This document shows positions 22,152 through 29,453 of a stretch of DNA of 64,000 nt, piece by piece (position 1 is the first letter of the stretch; every line of letters begins with the position of its first letter). Below the pieces are notes generated by a model that did not search any database, was not told the origin of the DNA, and saw nothing but the letters and a program-made list of their open reading frames with translations. Source of the DNA: Oleiagrimonas sp. C23AA (GTDB taxonomy: Bacteria > Pseudomonadota > Gammaproteobacteria > Xanthomonadales > Rhodanobacteraceae); assembly GCF_011759385.1 (NCBI RefSeq), contig NZ_JAARLY010000002.1:1-64000 (forward strand), read 5' to 3'. Made by a program: the position numbers and the translations under genes.

Positions 22152-23371
22152 TAGTTGGCTTGCAGCTTGAGCGTTTGGCCGGCCTTGAGCGTGTCCGATT
22201 TCAGGTGATTCCAGTGACGCAGGTCGGTCACGCTGACGTGGTGGTCGTGCGCGATGCCCCACAGCGTATCGCCGGACTTGACCGTGTAGGTGCTGGCCTG
22301 CGCGGGCGTCGCGGCCTTCTGCTGCATGGCCTTTTCCTGGGCCTCGCGCTGACGGCGTGCGGCCAGTCGCTGACGTGCCTGCAGCGTGCGCTCGGACGTG
22401 GGGGCATTGGCCACGCCGGCGGCATAGGTCGCGCCCGGCGCCGCGGTCGGTCCGTTGTGTGCCATGCGACCCACCTCATTGGCCACGCGTGCGTCACGGG
22501 CGTCGGCCATGGAGGCCAAGCCGGTGCCATCGGCATAGGGCAGCAGCAGGTGCTGGCGCAGGATCGATTGCGCCTTGGGCGAGCCGAAGTAGTCGATGAA
22601 CTGCTTGACCTCGGCGGCCTTCGGGTCGGCCGGGTTGCTGGTCAGGTACAGCGGCGTGTACAGCGGGTAGCTGCCATCGGCGACATTGGCCGGCGAGGGC
22701 TTCACGCCATCGATGGACAGCATCTTCAGCTTCTTGTCGGCATGTGCGCCAGAAAGCGTGCTGACGCCCAGGCCCTGCGGATCGAGCGTGACGGCCTCTT
22801 CCAGCTTGCTCACATTGACATAAAGGCGCGGCGCCGCCACCGGCTGGTTGCCGCGACCGAACAGCAGGCGGCGCAGGCTGAACTCCACGCCATCGCCGGG
22901 GCTGACCACCGAATACAGGTGGATCGGCTGGTTCTTGCCGCCCAGCTGCTGCCAGTTGGTGATCTTGCCGTAATAGATATCGTGCAGCTGCTTGAGCGTG
23001 ATGTTCTGCGCCGGGTTGTGGTGATTGGTCACCATGACCAGCGCATCCCAGGCCACCGGCGTGAAGGTAAGGGCCTTTTCGCGGGCCTTGAAACGCGAGG
23101 CGTCGCGTGCGCTGCCGCCGACATCGGCGTTGCCGTCCAGCACGGCGTCGATGCCCGAGGCGGTGTTGAACGGTTCGACCACTACCGCACCGTGGCCCGA
23201 GCGGGTCCAGGCGTGGGCCACATCGGTGACCATGCCGCGTGCGGTGGTGACATCGCCGCGCCAGGTCAGGCTGGGCTGCTTGGAGGCGCTGTGGTGCGAA
23301 GTAGCCGCCACGGCGGACAGCGACACCACCAGCAGGGACAGGGAAGCAAAGCGAAGCGAACGAAGCATCAT
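22151..23371 (-). CDS. PstS-like phosphate-binding protein fused to a C-terminal LysM domain
   Basis: A 406-residue exported protein. A signal peptide (MMLRSLRFASLSLLVVSLSA) is followed by a type II periplasmic-binding domain of the PstS-like class: FNTASGIDAVLDGNADVGGSARD, LKQLHDIYYGKITNWQQLGG, then YPLYTPLYL. After a basic coiled linker (about 330-355) comes a LysM domain (TYTVKSGDTLWGIAHDHHVS...LKAGQTLKL, about 360-404), which binds peptidoglycan. Starts at 23371 or 23368 are equally possible. No pstCAB genes are beside it. The fusion suggests a wall-tethered solute-binding or sensing protein rather than a standard ABC partner. Confidence 0.88.
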   Translation of the reverse strand: MMLRSLRFASLSLLVVSLSAVAATSHHSASKQPSLTWRGDVTTARGMVTDVAHAWTRSGHGAVVVEPFNTASGIDAVLDGNADVGGSARDASRFKAREKALTFTPVAWDALVMVTNHHNPAQNITLKQLHDIYYGKITNWQQLGGKNQPIHLYSVVSPGDGVEFSLRRLLFGRGNQPVAAPRLYVNVSKLEEAVTLDPQGLGVSTLSGAHADKKLKMLSIDGVKPSPANVADGSYPLYTPLYLTSNPADPKAAEVKQFIDYFGSPKAQSILRQHLLLPYADGTGLASMADARDARVANEVGRMAHNGPTAAPGATYAAGVANAPTSERTLQARQRLAARRQREAQEKAMQQKAATPAQASTYTVKSGDTLWGIAHDHHVSVTDLRHWNHLKSDTLKAGQTLKLQAN

Positions 23372-23467
23372 GGACCGGCGCTGGAAAAATGAAGGCACGA
23401 TTATGGCCGTGGCTCCGACGCGGTGCACCTCGGTACAGTCACCACCTGTTCATGCTTTCGTCATACT

Positions 23468-23493
23468 GGCGGGCCTGTCGGTGCAGGCCCGCC
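23468..23493 (-). terminator. GC-rich hairpin downstream of htrA
   Basis: A 10-bp perfect stem (23468-23477 GGCGGGCCTG with 23484-23493) closes on a six-base loop 11 bases after the htrA stop. There is no clear T run in either direction, so termination may be weak or the hairpin may protect the mRNA 3' end. Confidence 0.5.
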
Positions 23494-23503
23494 ACTCGGG
23501 GGC

Positions 23504-24898
23504 TCAGTGCAGCATCAGGTAATACATCTGCTGGTCGCGCAGAATGGTCAGCATCAGCTGGCGCGGGTGCCCGCGCGAGAACAGGCGCTTGAGATCGGCG
23601 ACCGCCGTCACCCGGCGCTGGTTCACTGCCAGAATCACATCACCCTGGTCCAGACCCTGCTGCGCCGCGTCGCTGCGCGCGTCGATGGCATGCACCTCGA
23701 CGCCGGCCACACCCTGACTGCGCAGCGCCTTGGGCAGATCACGCAGATTCACGCCGGCCAGGCGCGGGTCCAGTTGCTGGCCTTGCAGCGTGGCCAGGTG
23801 TTCGGGCTCGATGCGTGTGCTCAAGGTGTGCGAGTGACCGTTGCGCAGCACCGTCAGCGTGGCCTGGCTGCCTACCGGCAACAGGCCTTCGGCGTTGCGC
23901 AGATCGTGTGGATCGTCCATGGGGCGGCCGTTGAGCTGGGTGATCACGTCGCCCGGCTCGACGCCGGCGCGTGCGGCAGGCGAGCCTTGCTCCACCTGCG
24001 TCACCACCACCCCCTTGCCGGCGCTGACATTGAGCGCCTTGGCCATGCGCGGGGTCAGCGCCTGCGTATCCAGGCCCAGCGTGCCGCGGCGCACTTTTCC
24101 GTACTTCAAAAGCTGCTGCATGATCTCTTGGGCCAGATCACTGGGAATGGCAAAGCCGATGCCGGCGCTGGCGCCCGAGGGCGAGTAGATCATCGAGTTG
24201 ATGCCCACCAGCTCGCCTTTCAGGTTGACCAGCGCGCCGCCGGAATTGCCCGGGTTGATCGAGGCATCGGTCTGGATGAAGTTCTGGTAGGTGTGGCCCA
24301 GGCCCGTGCGTCCCTTGGCCGAGACAATGCCCGAGGTCACCGTCTGCCCCAGCCCGAACGGATCACCCACCGCGACCACGAAATCGCCCACCTGCAGTTT
24401 TTTCGAATCGGCCAGCGGCAATGCCGTCAGGTGCTGGGCGGGAATCTGCACCACGGCAATGTCGGTATCCGGGTCGGTGCCGACCAGCTTGGCCTTGAAG
24501 GCGCGCCCGTCCTTCAGCGTGACGGTAATGTCGTCGGCACCGGCGATCACGTGGTTGTTGGTCAGCACATAGCCCTTCTGCGCGTTGACGATCACGCCCG
24601 ACCCCAGGCTTTGCTCGGTCTGTTCCGGTGCCTGCCTACCACCGAAGAACTGACGCAGCACCGGGTCGGAAAAGTACGGATCGCGCGAGCGCACGTGGCT
24701 TTTGGAAGCGATGTTCACTACCGCCGGCGTCACGCCTTTCAGCATCGGTGCCAGAGACGGCACCGCCTGTCCGTTCACTGCCGCTGGAATGGTCGCCTGC
24801 GCCACGCCGGTGGCTCCCAGCACCAGAAAAAGCGCGCTCAGCCAAGTGAAAAGGCGACCTTCGGCGGCCGTCCGCGCGGTCCTCATGCGTGCGTGCAT
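23504..24898 (-). CDS. Periplasmic serine protease of the HtrA/Deg family
   Basis: A 464-residue protein with a signal peptide (cleavage near GVAQA), a trypsin-like domain with triad H116 (TNNHVIAG), D146 (DTDIAVV) and S219 (PGNSGGAL), and two PDZ domains. It degrades or refolds damaged envelope proteins. ATG 24898 is fixed by AAGGAGTT 5 bases upstream. A GAAACCTT...GTCCAA arrangement upstream loosely recalls a sigma-E promoter, but the spacing is imperfect. The size suits DegP/DegQ; the exact orthologue is undecided. Confidence 0.94.
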   Translation of the reverse strand: MHARMRTARTAAEGRLFTWLSALFLVLGATGVAQATIPAAVNGQAVPSLAPMLKGVTPAVVNIASKSHVRSRDPYFSDPVLRQFFGGRQAPEQTEQSLGSGVIVNAQKGYVLTNNHVIAGADDITVTLKDGRAFKAKLVGTDPDTDIAVVQIPAQHLTALPLADSKKLQVGDFVVAVGDPFGLGQTVTSGIVSAKGRTGLGHTYQNFIQTDASINPGNSGGALVNLKGELVGINSMIYSPSGASAGIGFAIPSDLAQEIMQQLLKYGKVRRGTLGLDTQALTPRMAKALNVSAGKGVVVTQVEQGSPAARAGVEPGDVITQLNGRPMDDPHDLRNAEGLLPVGSQATLTVLRNGHSHTLSTRIEPEHLATLQGQQLDPRLAGVNLRDLPKALRSQGVAGVEVHAIDARSDAAQQGLDQGDVILAVNQRRVTAVADLKRLFSRGHPRQLMLTILRDQQMYYLMLH

Positions 24899-25314
24899 CG
24901 CTAACTCCTTGGTACTTAAAACGGTGCTTGGACTGGTCAATTTAGTGAAGGTTTCATAGGCCCCAAGTCAAGCCCCAAAGACGAAAAAAACGCCTTTACA
25001 TCGTCCCATGCCGGCAGTACCGTAAAACCTCGCTTCAAGCACAACATCTTGTGTCTGCGTAGGGCGGAGGGCCCCAGGCCATGGGGCTGCGCAGACGCTC
25101 CAAAAGCCTTGAAAGGCGGGAGAAACTAAGGTGTCGCAAGCGTTTTCCATACTTGGGAGCTCCGCCTCGTCGTGCGCCTGCGGGTGCCGCGGCGGAGTGT
25201 CCGTCAGCGGCTCCGCGCCCGTCATGCGTACCACCTGATAGGGTCGTGCGATGCCGGGCCGGAACCTGTTTTGTTTTGAACCCGAAAAATTTCTGATGTG
25301 AGGTCGTCCAATCC
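24899..25314. other. Divergent intergenic region between htrA and nrdJa
   Basis: No gene is seen. It holds the leftward promoter region of htrA, an NrdR-box-like palindrome at 25039-25054, a CCCC/GGGG hairpin near 25071-25087, and a T/A-rich stretch at 25269-25295 just before nrdJa. No adenosylcobalamin riboswitch consensus (B12 box) was found although NrdJ is B12-dependent. Confidence 0.6.
25039..25054. promoter_or_regulatory. NrdR-box-like palindrome upstream of nrdJa
   Basis: GCACAACATCTTGTGT matches 13 of 16 positions of the published NrdR-box consensus (acaCwAtATaTwGtgt) and is itself nearly palindromic. NrdR represses ribonucleotide reductase operons. The usual second box about 31 bases away is not evident, which lowers confidence. 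Confidence 0.4.
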
Positions 25315-27462
25315 ATGAGCACGGTGCCTATGCAAGCCGTCAAGCGCGATGCCGCGGATATTCCCCTGCAGCCTGCCTCGCAGGACATATGGGACAAGAA
25401 ATATCGCCTCAAGGCCAAGTCCGGGGATCCGGTCGATGTGGCCGTGGACGACACCTACAAGCGTGTCGCGCGCGCGCTGGCCGACGTGGAAGGCACCCAG
25501 GCCCTGAAGGACCAGTGGTACGAGAAGTTCCTGTGGGCGCTGCGCCATGGCGCCATTCCCGCCGGCCGCATTACCTCCAACGCCGGCGCGCAGGCGCACA
25601 AGCCCAAGACCTCGACCATCAACTGCACCGTCTCGGGCACCATCCACGACTCCATGGACGACATCCTGGAGAAGGTGCACGAGGCTGGCCTGACGCTTAA
25701 AGCCGGCTGCGGCATCGGTTACGAGTTCTCCACGCTGCGTCCGCGCGGTGCGTACGTGTCCGGCGCCGGCGCCTACACCTCCGGCCCGCTGTCGTTCATG
25801 GATATCTACGACAAGATGTGCTTCACCGTGTCCTCGGCCGGCGGCCGTCGCGGCGCGCAGATGGGCACTTTCGACGTGGCCCATCCGGACGTGCGCGAGT
25901 TCATCCGCGCCAAGCGCGAGGACGCGCGTCTGCGCCAGTTCAACTTGAGCCTGCTGATCACCGACCAGTTCATGCAGGCGGTCGAGGGCGATACCGACTG
26001 GCCGCTGGTGTTCCCGGTGCACATCAAGGAACAGAACGAAGTCGACCTGGACAACGCCGAGCAGGTCATCTGGCGCGAATGGCCGACCACGCACAACTAC
26101 GTCAGCCGCGATGACGGCCTGGTCGCGTGCAAGGTCTATGGCCACGTGCGCGCGCGTCATCTGTGGGACATGATCATGGTGTCCACCTACGACTACGCCG
26201 AGCCGGGCTTCATCCTCATCGACCGCGTCAACGAGATGAACAACAACTGGTGGTGCGAGCACATCCGCGCCACCAACCCCTGCGGCGAGCAGCCGCTGCC
26301 GCCGTACGGCTCGTGCCTGCTGGGCTCGGTGAACCTGACCAAGTTCGTGCGCGACGCGTTCGGCCCCAAGGCGCGTTTCGACTGGGACGAGTACCGCGAG
26401 GTGGTGAAAATCTTCACCCGCATGCTCGACAACGTGGTCGAGATCAACGGTCTGCCGCTGGAGCAGCAGCGCAACGAGATCATGTCCAAGCGCCGCCACG
26501 GCATGGGCTTTTTGGGCCTGGGCTCCACGCTGACCATGATCAAGAAGCGCTACGGCACCGCCGAAGCGGTGGAATTCACCGAGCGGGTGGCGCGCGAAAT
26601 GGCGCTGGCGGGCTGGGAAGTGGCGCTGGAACTGGCCGAGGAAAAGGGCGCCGCGCCGGTGCTGGCAGCCGAATACACCGTCGATGCCGAAATGCTGCGC
26701 AAGCGCCCGGAAATGGTCACCGATGGCTGGAAGGCCGGCCAGACGATCCGTGGCAGCGTGCTGCACGCCAAGTACAGCCGCTACATGCAGCGCGTGGCCG
26801 AGGTCGCCCCTGATCTGGTCGAAAAGCTGGCCGAAAAGGGCGCGCGCTTCACCCACCACAGCTCCATCGCGCCGACCGGCACCATCAGCCTGAGCCTGGC
26901 CAACAATGCCTCCAACGGCATCGAGCCCAGCTTTGCGCACCACTATTCGCGCAACGTCATCCGCGAAGGCCGCAAGAGCAAGGAAAAGGTCGAGGTCTAC
27001 TCCTTCGAGCTGTTGGCCTACCGCGCGCTGATCAACGCCGATGCCATGCCGTATTCGGATGAGCCCAAGGCCAAGCTGCCCGAGTACTTCGTGGCCGCCG
27101 ACGACATTACGCCGGTCGAGCACGTGGACATGCAGGCGGCGGCGCAAAAGTGGGTGGACTCGTCCATCTCCAAGACCGCCAACGTGCCCACCGAATACCC
27201 GTACGAAGACTTCAAGGACATCTACGTCTACGCCTACAAGCAGGGCCTGAAGGGTTGCACCACCTTCCGCTTCAACCCGGCCGCCTTCCAGGGCGTGCTG
27301 GTCAAGGAAACCGACCTTGCCAACACCACCTACCGCTTCGAGCTGGAAGATGGCAGCACGGTGGAGCTGAAAGGCAACGAGGAAGTCGAATACGACGGCG
27401 AAACCCACACCGCCGCCAACCTGTTCGATGCCCTGAAGGAAGGCTATTACGGCAAGTTCTGA
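25315..27462 (+). CDS. nrdJa: Adenosylcobalamin-dependent (class II) ribonucleotide reductase, catalytic chain
   Basis: A 715-residue NrdJ-type chain that makes deoxyribonucleotides using adenosylcobalamin as radical source. The visible core includes STINCTVSGTIHDSMDD (active-site Cys), KAGCGIGYEFSTLRPRGA, the radical-Cys loop NPCGEQPLPPYGSCLLGSVN, and APTGTISLSLANNASNGIEP. It stops without the Cys-rich TSCPD tail found in one-chain NrdJ proteins. That tail is in nrdJb, two genes on, as in the split nrdJa/nrdJb of Pseudomonas aeruginosa. GAGG lies upstream of the ATG. There is no nrdAB or nrdD in the window. Confidence 0.95.
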   Translation: MSTVPMQAVKRDAADIPLQPASQDIWDKKYRLKAKSGDPVDVAVDDTYKRVARALADVEGTQALKDQWYEKFLWALRHGAIPAGRITSNAGAQAHKPKTSTINCTVSGTIHDSMDDILEKVHEAGLTLKAGCGIGYEFSTLRPRGAYVSGAGAYTSGPLSFMDIYDKMCFTVSSAGGRRGAQMGTFDVAHPDVREFIRAKREDARLRQFNLSLLITDQFMQAVEGDTDWPLVFPVHIKEQNEVDLDNAEQVIWREWPTTHNYVSRDDGLVACKVYGHVRARHLWDMIMVSTYDYAEPGFILIDRVNEMNNNWWCEHIRATNPCGEQPLPPYGSCLLGSVNLTKFVRDAFGPKARFDWDEYREVVKIFTRMLDNVVEINGLPLEQQRNEIMSKRRHGMGFLGLGSTLTMIKKRYGTAEAVEFTERVAREMALAGWEVALELAEEKGAAPVLAAEYTVDAEMLRKRPEMVTDGWKAGQTIRGSVLHAKYSRYMQRVAEVAPDLVEKLAEKGARFTHHSSIAPTGTISLSLANNASNGIEPSFAHHYSRNVIREGRKSKEKVEVYSFELLAYRALINADAMPYSDEPKAKLPEYFVAADDITPVEHVDMQAAAQKWVDSSISKTANVPTEYPYEDFKDIYVYAYKQGLKGCTTFRFNPAAFQGVLVKETDLANTTYRFELEDGSTVELKGNEEVEYDGETHTAANLFDALKEGYYGKF

Positions 27463-27478
27463 TCGCCACCGGCCCGGC

Positions 27479-27505
27479 GGCGCGCGCCCGAGCAAGGCGC
27501 GCGCC
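27479..27505 (+). terminator. GC-rich hairpin between nrdJa and the lysine-rich gene
   Basis: A 10-bp stem (27479-27488 GGCGCGCGCC with 27496-27505, the same self-complementary sequence) closes on CGAGCAA, 16 bases after the nrdJa stop. It has no T run. It could attenuate read-through or stabilise the nrdJa message, giving unequal amounts of NrdJa and the downstream proteins. Confidence 0.5.
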
Positions 27506-27662
27506 ACCCCGGTGCCGATGACGGCCAAGGGGCGCCATGCGCAATGGGCTTCACGTTCACTCAAGCGCCCCCACCGATAACGTTTCAACGCCTGCGCCGC
27601 GCATGCGCATCGGCCCGATCGGCGGCCCGCCGCCGGTTATCGTCCAGCTAGGGAGCTGTTCC

Positions 27663-28106
27663 ATGGCCATTGAACCGTCCGTCATCAGCACCGGCCCCGA
27701 GGACCACGGCATACCCGTGGCCGGCACCCGGCCGAAAAAGGCCAAGGCCGTAAAGAAGGCCGCGAGCAAGAAGCCGGCCGGCAAGAAAGCCACGGCCAAG
27801 AAAGCCACGGCCAAGAAAGCCACGGCCAAGAAAGCCACGGCCAAGAAAGCCACGGCCAAGAAAGCCACGGCCAAGAAAGCCACGGCCAAGAAAGCCACGG
27901 CCAAGAAAGCCACGGCCAAGGCGGCGGTAAAAAAGGCTCCGGCAAAGAAAACCAGTGTCAAGCAGGCCGCCAAGCGCACGCAAGCGGCCAAACAGGCCAA
28001 GGCTGCATCCAGACAGAAACACGTTGCCAAGGCGGCCGCACGAACACCCAGCGAACCGGGCGCCCTGGCCAGTCGCGCCAAGGCCAGTTCCCGGCGCAAG
28101 AAATAA
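27663..28106 (+). CDS. Lysine/alanine-rich histone-H1-like protein with KATAK repeats
   Basis: A 147-residue, very basic, low-complexity protein. A short acidic-neutral head ([16 protein letters not shown]) is followed by a Lys/Ala/Pro tail with nine perfect KKATA pentapeptides encoded by a perfect 15-bp DNA repeat, then further AKK-type sequence to the end. The style matches bacterial H1-like DNA-binding proteins (AlgP-, HctB- or BpH1-like). The start ATG 27663 is backed by AGGGAGC upstream; the longer frame from 27537 is not convincing. It lies between nrdJa and nrdJb on the same strand. A nucleoid or DNA-binding role is inferred from composition only. Confidence 0.85.
   Translation: MAIEPSVISTGPEDHGIPVAGTRPKKAKAVKKAASKKPAGKKATAKKATAKKATAKKATAKKATAKKATAKKATAKKATAKKATAKAAVKKAPAKKTSVKQAAKRTQAAKQAKAASRQKHVAKAAARTPSEPGALASRAKASSRRKK
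27783..27917 (+). repeat. Nine perfect tandem copies of a 15-bp unit
   Basis: AAGAAAGCCACGGCC is repeated nine times head to tail without a single change, inside the lysine-rich gene. It encodes five residues per unit, so slippage by whole units keeps the frame. Perfect identity even at synonymous sites points to recent expansion or frequent homogenisation. Confidence 0.97.
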
Positions 28107-28197
28107 CCCGATCAACCCTTTATCACACCCCGTGCAGGCGCGCCCTTGGCCGCCCAAAGCCAAAAGCGCAGCTCCACGGGAGCGGAGATACCCAGGC

Positions 28198-28941
28198 ATG
28201 AGCACCAAAATCGACAAGAAGATCACCGGCTACCAGGTCGTCAAGGCCGAGGACGCCAAGCCGGCACCGGCTGCCACCGCGCCGGTGGAAGAGGCCAAGA
28301 GCGGCGCCGAGGTCATCCAGATGCACGAAAGCGTCGAGCGCCCGGACACGCTCATCGGCAACACCTACAAGATCAAGTCGCCGCTGTTCGAGCACGCCCT
28401 GTACGTCACCGTGAACGACATCGTGCTCAACGAAGGCACCGCCCACGAGCAGCGCCGCCCGTTCGAGATCTTCATCAACTCCAAGAACATGGACCACTTC
28501 CAGTGGATCGTGGCGCTCACCCGCATCATGTCCGCCGTGTTCCGCAAGGGCGGTGACGTCACCTTCCTGGTCGAGGAAATGAAAGCCGTGTTCGATCCGC
28601 GCGGCGGTTACTTCAAGGCCGGTGGCGTCTACATGCCGTCCATCGTCGCCGAGATCGGCGCCGCGCTGGAACAGCACATGAAGATGATCGGCCTGATCCA
28701 CGATCCGGAACTGAGCGAATCGCAAAAAGCCCTTATCGCCGAAAAGCGCGCCGCCTACGAGGCCCAGGCCGCCGGCACCACCGCCCCGGCCAGCAGCGAA
28801 GCCGCCGCTGACAACGCCGAGACGGAAGCCTCCCCGTTCCCCGCCAGCGCCAGCATGTGCAACAAATGCAACACCAAGGCCCTGGTGCTGATGGACGGCT
28901 GTCAGACGTGCTTGAACTGCGGGTATTCGAAGTGCGGTTGA
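28198..28941 (+). CDS. nrdJb: Class II ribonucleotide reductase accessory chain with TSCPD and Cys-rich tail
   Basis: A 247-residue protein equivalent to the C-terminal part of one-chain NrdJ enzymes. It has a disordered N-terminal 50 residues, then the TSCPD-type domain (RPFEIFINSKNMDHFQWIV...FDPRGGYFKAGG) and a C-terminal tail with CNKC, CQTC and CGYSKC cysteines that can relay electrons to the catalytic chain. It corresponds to NrdJb of P. aeruginosa. ATG 28198 is preceded by GGAGCGGAGATA. It is separated from nrdJa by the lysine-rich gene, an unusual arrangement. Confidence 0.92.
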   Translation: MSTKIDKKITGYQVVKAEDAKPAPAATAPVEEAKSGAEVIQMHESVERPDTLIGNTYKIKSPLFEHALYVTVNDIVLNEGTAHEQRRPFEIFINSKNMDHFQWIVALTRIMSAVFRKGGDVTFLVEEMKAVFDPRGGYFKAGGVYMPSIVAEIGAALEQHMKMIGLIHDPELSESQKALIAEKRAAYEAQAAGTTAPASSEAAADNAETEASPFPASASMCNKCNTKALVLMDGCQTCLNCGYSKCG

Positions 28942-28950
28942 TCTACGGGA

Positions 28951-28996
28951 ATTGAAAACCCCCGTGTCGGCGGTTCGATTCAGTCCCCGGCCACCA
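28951..28996 (+). repeat. tRNA-Phe 3'-half fragment, copy 1 (putative attachment site)
   Basis: The sequence reads as the 3' half of tRNA-Phe: anticodon loop TTGAAAA, then CGTGTCGGCGGTTCGATT and an end in CCACCA. No D-arm or 5' acceptor strand lies upstream, where the nrdJb stop is found, so it is not a working tRNA. It matches 43 of 46 bases of the copy at 31085-31130. Such 3' halves are the usual att sites left by tyrosine-recombinase elements. Confidence 0.85.
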
Positions 28997-29004
28997 AGAA
29001 TATC

Positions 29005-29040
29005 AAGGGCTTGCAGGCGACTGCGAGCCCTTTCTTTTTT
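29005..29040 (+). terminator. Rho-independent terminator after the tRNA fragment
   Basis: A 12-bp stem with one G-T pair (29005-29016 with 29021-29032; AAGGGCTTGCAG) closes on GCGA and is followed by TCTTTTTT. It terminates nrdJb transcripts and may be the original tRNA-Phe terminator carried with the fragment. Confidence 0.9.
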
Positions 29041-29106
29041 CTGGGCTCCTGACGGTGCCCCTTTAGGAATCGGTACCCGTCGCGGTGTCCGCTTGCGGCC
29101 ACACGC

Positions 29107-29288
29107 TCACGCAGCGAGCTTGGTGTTCACCCATTGGCTGACCTCAGAGTCGGACCAGATGGCAAGCCGAGGCACAGCTTTCGACCTGCTGGAAACTCTC
29201 CGCGCTGGATCATGGCGTACAGGGTTGAGCGGCTGACGCCGACGCGCGACAGGACTTCGGGAACGCGAATCAATCGTGGTGCATTCAT
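29107..29288 (-). pseudogene. AlpA-family phage/island regulator, frameshifted
   Basis: From ATG 29288 the frame reads MNAPRLIRVPEVLSRVGVSR, then STLYAMIQRGEFPAGRK, a clear AlpA/excisionase-type helix-turn-helix start. Then the frame goes off. The expected C-terminus AVPRLAIWSDSEVSQWVN is found in another frame down to the stop at 29107. Counting the conserved spacing between the FP and W landmarks (32 bases instead of 33) shows a one-base deletion near 29180-29190. AlpA-type proteins control integrases or excision in mobile elements. This supports the tRNA-flanked segment being a relic island. Confidence 0.8.
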
Positions 29289-29351
29289 GAGCATGGTCGG
29301 TCTCGACTACGTTTTGGTATGTCTCGGGGCAGGCATGCAACTCCTTGAGAT

Positions 29352-29368
29352 GGCAGCTAGTAGCTGCC
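29352..29368. promoter_or_regulatory. 17-bp perfect palindrome upstream of the HNH nuclease gene
   Basis: GGCAGCTA-G-TAGCTGCC has 8-bp perfect arms. It lies in the 165-base gap between the divergent alpA remnant and the HNH gene, about 85 bases before the HNH start. It could be an operator for a dimeric regulator. A 48-codon frame (29287-29433) runs over it with a CPLC motif, but this frame has no other support. Confidence 0.4.
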
Positions 29369-29453
29369 CGCTATGCCAGACCCTTTTCGGTATGGGTAGC
29401 GTGCCCGCGCAGCTGCTGCATGGCATGATTTGAGCTTTGGAGCTGGAGTAGCC

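Noticed and set aside
24899-25314. An adenosylcobalamin riboswitch upstream of B12-dependent nrdJa
   Set aside because: No B12 box or conserved AGGGAA/GGTG core could be found in the leader.
25222-27588. A 788-codon open frame antisense to nrdJa
   Set aside because: It is a mirror of a highly conserved enzyme gene with strong third-position GC; there is no independent support.
27783-27917. A CRISPR array
   Set aside because: The units are contiguous 15-mers without spacers and encode KATAK repeats in frame. No cas genes are present.
28951-28996. A functional tRNA-Phe gene after nrdJb
   Set aside because: Only the 3' half exists. The place of the 5' half is taken by the end of nrdJb and lacks D-arm and acceptor sequence.
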